64,000 nt of DNA from Cutibacterium granulosum (GTDB taxonomy: Bacteria > Actinomycetota > Actinomycetes > Propionibacteriales > Propionibacteriaceae): the NCBI RefSeq assembly GCF_900186975.1, contig NZ_LT906441.1, positions 992,001 through 1,056,000 of the forward strand, read 5' to 3'. Positions 60,804 to 64,000 of the stretch are shown here, piece by piece. The notes below the pieces were generated by a model. It was not told the origin of the DNA. It made no database searches and saw only the letters and a program-made list of their open reading frames with translations. The position numbers were made by a program, and so were the translations under genes. How positions within the stretch are numbered: the first letter of the stretch is position 1; each line of letters starts with the position of its first letter.

Positions 60804-62093
60804 ATGGCCAGCACCGAAGCTCCACAGGAATTCGCCGATCACATCGCCGACACGATCCGGTTCGTTGAGGCGTCCCCCACCTCCTACCATGCCGCCGCCG
60901 AGCTGGCGCGCAGGCTTCAGGATGCCGGGTTCACGCGTATGGACGAGACCGAGCCCTGGCCCGAGGTGGCAGGCCGGCGGTTCGTCGTGCGCGACGGGGC
61001 CGTCATGGCGTGGATCACCCCGCAGAACGTCGGTGACAAGGCAGGATTCCGCATCGTCGGGTCGCACACCGACTCGCCGAGTTTCAAACTCAAGCCCCAC
61101 TCGACCACGACCAACGCCGGTTGGCAGCAGGTGGGCATGGAGGTCTACGGTGGCGGTCTGCTCAACTCCTGGCTGGATCGTGATCTCGGCCTCGCCGGTC
61201 GGCTGGTGGCGAACGACGGCACCGTCCATCTGGTGCGCACCGGTCCGATCCTGCGCATCAGCCAGCTCGCCCCACACCTTGATCGCAGCGTCAACGATGA
61301 TCTCAAGCTCGATCGGCAGAAACACCTGTTGCCGATCCTCTCGGTGGCCAATCCCGATCTGGACGCCGAGGAGCTGCTGTGCGAGGCTGCGTCGATCAGC
61401 CACGACGATCTCGCGTTCTTCGACGTCTTCGCCCATCTCACCCAGTCACCAGCCGTCATCGGGGCACGAGGAGAGTTCCTCGCCAGCCAGCGCATGGACA
61501 ACCTGTCGTCGGTGCACTCCTCGATTGCGGCATTCACGCATGTCGCGCCGCGTGGCGACGTTGCCGTCATGGCGTGTTTCGACCACGAGGAGGTGGGCTC
61601 TTCGACTCGCTCGGGGGCCTGCGGACCGTTCCTGGAGGACGTGTTGGTGCGCATTGCCGAGGGGCTGGGTCACACCGGGGCGCAGTATCGGGCGATGCTG
61701 GCACGATCCTCGTGCATCTCCGCCGATGCCGGCCACGGCGTCCATCCCAATTACGTGGAGAAGTTCGATCCGAACAACCATCCGCTGCTCAACGCCGGCC
61801 CGCTGCTCAAGATCAACGCGAATCAGCGGTATGCCAGTGATGCGGTCGGTGGGGCACTGTGGAGGCGAGTCTGCCGGGCGGCAGAGGTACCCACCCAGGA
61901 TTTCGTCTCCAGCAATGCGGTGCCCTGTGGCACGACGATCGGTCCACTCACCGCCACTCGACTGGGGATCGTCACGGTGGATGTCGGTGTGCCGCTGCTG
62001 TCCATGCACTCCAGCCGGGAACTGGCCGGTACCGCCGATCTTGCGTACCTGTCGCGGGCGCTGAAGGCATACTGGAACGAATCCATGAACTGA
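60804..62093 (+). CDS. M18-family aminopeptidase
   Basis: 429 aa from ATG 60804 with GAAGG upstream. A dodecameric zinc aminopeptidase preferring acidic residues in characterised members. Metal and catalytic motifs: FRIVGSHTDSPSFKLKP, LDRDLGLAGR, MACFDHEEVGSSTRSGA and SADAGHGVHPNY, with C-terminal IDVG-like VTVDVGVPLLSMHSSREL. No signal peptide. Followed 55 bases later by ychF. Confidence 0.95.
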   Translation: MASTEAPQEFADHIADTIRFVEASPTSYHAAAELARRLQDAGFTRMDETEPWPEVAGRRFVVRDGAVMAWITPQNVGDKAGFRIVGSHTDSPSFKLKPHSTTTNAGWQQVGMEVYGGGLLNSWLDRDLGLAGRLVANDGTVHLVRTGPILRISQLAPHLDRSVNDDLKLDRQKHLLPILSVANPDLDAEELLCEAASISHDDLAFFDVFAHLTQSPAVIGARGEFLASQRMDNLSSVHSSIAAFTHVAPRGDVAVMACFDHEEVGSSTRSGACGPFLEDVLVRIAEGLGHTGAQYRAMLARSSCISADAGHGVHPNYVEKFDPNNHPLLNAGPLLKINANQRYASDAVGGALWRRVCRAAEVPTQDFVSSNAVPCGTTIGPLTATRLGIVTVDVGVPLLSMHSSRELAGTADLAYLSRALKAYWNESMN

Positions 62094-62148
62094 AACCGCG
62101 GCCCGGGAAACCACGGCCGGAGAACTCGAGAGACTAAGATAGGTAGAC

Positions 62149-63222
62149 GTGTCACTCACCATTGGAATCGTCGGTCTTCCCAACGCCGGCAAGTCAACCC
62201 TGTTCAACGCGCTGACTCGCAATGACGTGTTGGCGGCCAATTATCCGTTCGCGACGATCGAGCCCAACGTCGGTGTCGTGGGGGTGCCGGACCAGCGGCT
62301 CGACGTGCTGTCAAAGATGTTCGACTCGGCCAAGACGGTGCAGGCGACCGTCTCGTTCGTCGACATTGCCGGCATCGTCAAGGGTGCCAGCCAGGGCGAG
62401 GGGATGGGCAACGAGTTCCTCTCCAACATCCGGGAGGCCGACGCCATCTGCCAGGTGACCAGGTGCTTTGCCGACGACGACGTCACTCACGTCAACGGCC
62501 ACGTTGACGCTGCCGATGACATCGAGACCATCACCACCGAGCTGGTGCTCGCCGACCTGCAGACGATGGAGAAGCAGCTGCCCAAGCTTGCCAAGGAGGC
62601 GGCGATCAAGAAGGAGTCCCGCCCCAAGCTCGCGGCCTGGCAGGAGGCCCAAAAGGTGCTCGAGGAGGGCCGCACGATCTATTCGGTCGGCCTGGACCCC
62701 GAACCCCTGCACGACCTGTTCCTGCTCACGACCAAACCGTTCATCTACGTCTTCAACTGCGATCAGGACCAGCTGGCCGACGAGGCGTTCCAGACGAGGA
62801 TGTCGGAGCTCGTGGCACCTGCGGAGGCCATCTTCCTCGATGCCGGGTTCGAGGCCGAACTCGCCGAGATGGAGCCCGAGGACGCCGAGGAGTTCCTTGC
62901 CGACGCCGGTATCGAGGAGCCGGGCCTGGACAAGCTGGCCCGCGTCGGATTCGACACCCTGGGACTGCAGACCTTCCTCACCGCGGGGGAGAAGGAGTCG
63001 CGCGCCTGGACGATCCACAAGGGCGACACTGCTCCCGAGGCCGCCGGCGTCATCCACACCGACTTTCAGAAGGGGTTCATCAAGGCCCAGGTGGTCTCGT
63101 TCGACGACCTCGTCGAGTACGGCGGAGAGAAGGAGGCCCAAGCAGCCGGAAAGTTGCGCCTGGAAGGCAAGGACTACGTCATGGCCGATGGGGACGTGGT
63201 GGAGTTCAGGTTTAACGTGTAA
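62149..63222 (+). CDS. ychF: redox-regulated ATPase YchF
   Basis: 357 aa from GTG 62149. An Obg-family P-loop protein that prefers ATP and binds ribosomes. Walker A GIVGLPNAGKSTLFNALT, switch region FVDIAGIVKGASQGEGMGN, NCDQ in place of the usual NKxD (consistent with ATP preference), then the coiled-coil insert and C-terminal TGS domain (SRAWTIHKGDTAPEAAGVIH, GKDYVMADGDVVEFRF). It is the last intact core gene before the degraded right edge. Confidence 0.96.
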   Translation: MSLTIGIVGLPNAGKSTLFNALTRNDVLAANYPFATIEPNVGVVGVPDQRLDVLSKMFDSAKTVQATVSFVDIAGIVKGASQGEGMGNEFLSNIREADAICQVTRCFADDDVTHVNGHVDAADDIETITTELVLADLQTMEKQLPKLAKEAAIKKESRPKLAAWQEAQKVLEEGRTIYSVGLDPEPLHDLFLLTTKPFIYVFNCDQDQLADEAFQTRMSELVAPAEAIFLDAGFEAELAEMEPEDAEEFLADAGIEEPGLDKLARVGFDTLGLQTFLTAGEKESRAWTIHKGDTAPEAAGVIHTDFQKGFIKAQVVSFDDLVEYGGEKEAQAAGKLRLEGKDYVMADGDVVEFRFNV

Positions 63223-63277
63223 CGAGGGTTAATGACGCTTCGCGTTATTGGGGGTAGGTTGAAGCGCGGTCCAGCCG

Positions 63278-63560
63278 TTCGCCGACAAGGACGCTGAACG
63301 ATTGTGGAATCGAGAGCGAGGTGGAGATTGTTGACTACCACTGCCAAGCTCCCCCCTGTACATCCGGGGGAGATCCTCATGGAAGATTGTCTCTGGGAGA
63401 TGGACATTACCCAGCACAAGCTCGCTGTCTCTATCGGCGTTCTCCCTCGCAGGATCAACGAGATCGTTCATTGAAATCGTGCGATTGCTGCTGACACTGC
63501 TGACCTTTCAATCGCGGGCATGAGTGCGAGCGAGGGACTCACAGTCGATCCAGCTTGCCG
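63278..63560 (+). pseudogene. degraded higBA-type toxin-antitoxin pair
   Basis: The toxin is reduced to its ends: [14 protein letters not shown] (63278-63319) matches a HigB N-terminus and VEIVDYH (63321-63341, another frame) matches its C-terminus, so the middle is deleted. The antitoxin starts near TTG 63331 with [34 protein letters not shown], an XRE-type HigA DNA-binding segment, then hits TGA at 63472 where Gly is expected. The frame continues as NRAIAADTA before losing similarity. Both genes look inactive. Confidence 0.8.
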
Positions 63561-63682
63561 GCCCGCTGGATAAGGGTAAGGGTAAGCTCGTGGAACTGAA
63601 AACGTGCATCGCTGAACAACTGCGAGATGGTGGCATGCGCGTGAAACCGACCACTCCCGATGGGGAGGTCGCCGAGACATAA
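63542..63682 (+). pseudogene. short unidentified reading-frame fragment
   Basis: An open stretch of 46 codons with no start codon reads IQLAGPLDKGKGKLVELKTC and ends EVAET before TAA at 63680. The composition is protein-like (Lys/Glu rich, unlike antisense shadows), but I do not recognise it. It probably remains from a larger gene destroyed in the same rearrangement as higBA. Confidence 0.35.
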
Positions 63683-63773
63683 CTGGGTGGGCATTTGCCC
63701 GATGAGGGGAGAAGCGACACTGAGCGGCGCTTCCGGGAGACTATGGAGGGATGATCGATTGGCTGAGCATCAC

Positions 63774-64000
63774 ATGGCGATCGTCGTCGGTGGTGGCCAG
63801 TCCGGCCTAGCTACGGCATACTACCTTCGGCGTCTCAAGGTAGATTTTCTCGTTTTGGATAACCAGGAGGCCCCGGCGGAGCGTGGTTGCACGCGTGGCC
63901 TTCACTGACGCTTTTCTCCGCCGCGGCGTTTTCCAACCTGCCCGGCTGGCCTATGCCGCAGTACCCGGGGTACCCGCCGGCAAGCCATGTCATCGACTAC
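63774..64000 (+). pseudogene. flavin-dependent monooxygenase, frameshifted, runs off window
   Basis: From ATG 63774 the protein starts AIVVGGGQSGLATAYYLRRL, an FAD-binding GxGxxG fold of the YpjH/CzcO-type NAD(P)/FAD monooxygenases, and stops at TGA 63906. One missing base near 63875 (GCCCCGG) explains this: in the next frame the sequence continues GGAWLHAWPSLTLFS and then FSNLPGWPMPQYPGYPPASH to the window end, all family-typical. Either a real inactivating deletion or a sequencing error. Confidence 0.8.

Overview
The window is a high-GC actinobacterial chromosome segment. The 16S, 23S and 5S rRNA sequences and the gene order point to Cutibacterium (skin Propionibacteriaceae). My reading of the 16S variable regions resembles C. 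granulosum more than C. acnes, but that is from memory and unaligned. About 60 protein genes, four tRNAs and one complete rRNA operon are present. Most genes are core housekeeping functions, and gene order from about 8.8 to 38 kb follows the block known from Mycobacterium tuberculosis (roughly Rv0985c to Rv1026).

Layout. (1) 1-6.5 kb: a partial unknown gene, a membrane-anchored exported protein, serC, nagA, a DtxR/IdeR-type metal regulator followed by an unknown Cys/His-bearing protein, and thioredoxin. (2) 6.5-14.5 kb: tRNA-Arg(CCT), UDP-glucose pyrophosphorylase; mscL, a SAF-domain protein, an FmdB zinc ribbon and 5-formyl-THF cyclo-ligase on the minus strand; then a degenerate MoeA (Glp-like), a GNAT acetyltransferase and the divisome membrane protein GlpR/SepX. 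(3) 14.6-19.3 kb: tRNA-Ala(CGC), CorA, an NCS2 uracil permease and a protein O-mannosyltransferase. (4) 19.4-38 kb: rsmI, tatD, rsmA, ispE, marR, tetR, tRNA-Gln(TTG), glmU, prs, rplY, pth, mfd, a lipoprotein, mazG, eno, a DivIC/FtsB-like septum protein, DUF501, ppx and tRNA-Leu(TAA). (5) 38-40.9 kb: a Bax-inhibitor-1 family protein, a Nudix hydrolase and a lipoprotein. (6) 40.9-47.1 kb: a 1.1-kb regulatory region with regularly spaced palindromic boxes and three tandem promoters, then 16S-23S-5S and a strong terminator. (7) 47.3-63.2 kb: GNAT, a small membrane protein, a PPOX/F420-type protein, msrA, ung, a DUF4097 protein, greA, a Z-isoprenyl diphosphate synthase, hemolysin III, PhoH, xseBA, ispH, rmuC, M18 aminopeptidase and ychF. 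(8) 63.2-64 kb: a degraded accessory junction with a broken higBA toxin-antitoxin pair and a frameshifted flavin monooxygenase.

The genes cover amino-sugar and cell-wall precursors (nagA, glmU, galU, isoprenoids ispE/ispH/uppS), nucleotide supply (prs, mazG, uracil permease), translation (rRNA, tRNAs, rsmA, rsmI, rplY, pth, ychF), DNA repair and transcription (mfd, ung, xseAB, rmuC, tatD, greA) and cell division (Glp/GlpR, DivIC). No prophage, insertion sequence, CRISPR array or large mobile island is visible. The observations most worth a second look are the about 60-bp-periodic palindromes before the rRNA promoters, the Glp-GlpR module, a 21-bp tandem repeat before tRNA-Gln, a class-I-shaped tRNA with a TAA anticodon, the iron-regulator-linked unknown gene, and the wrecked higBA at the right edge.
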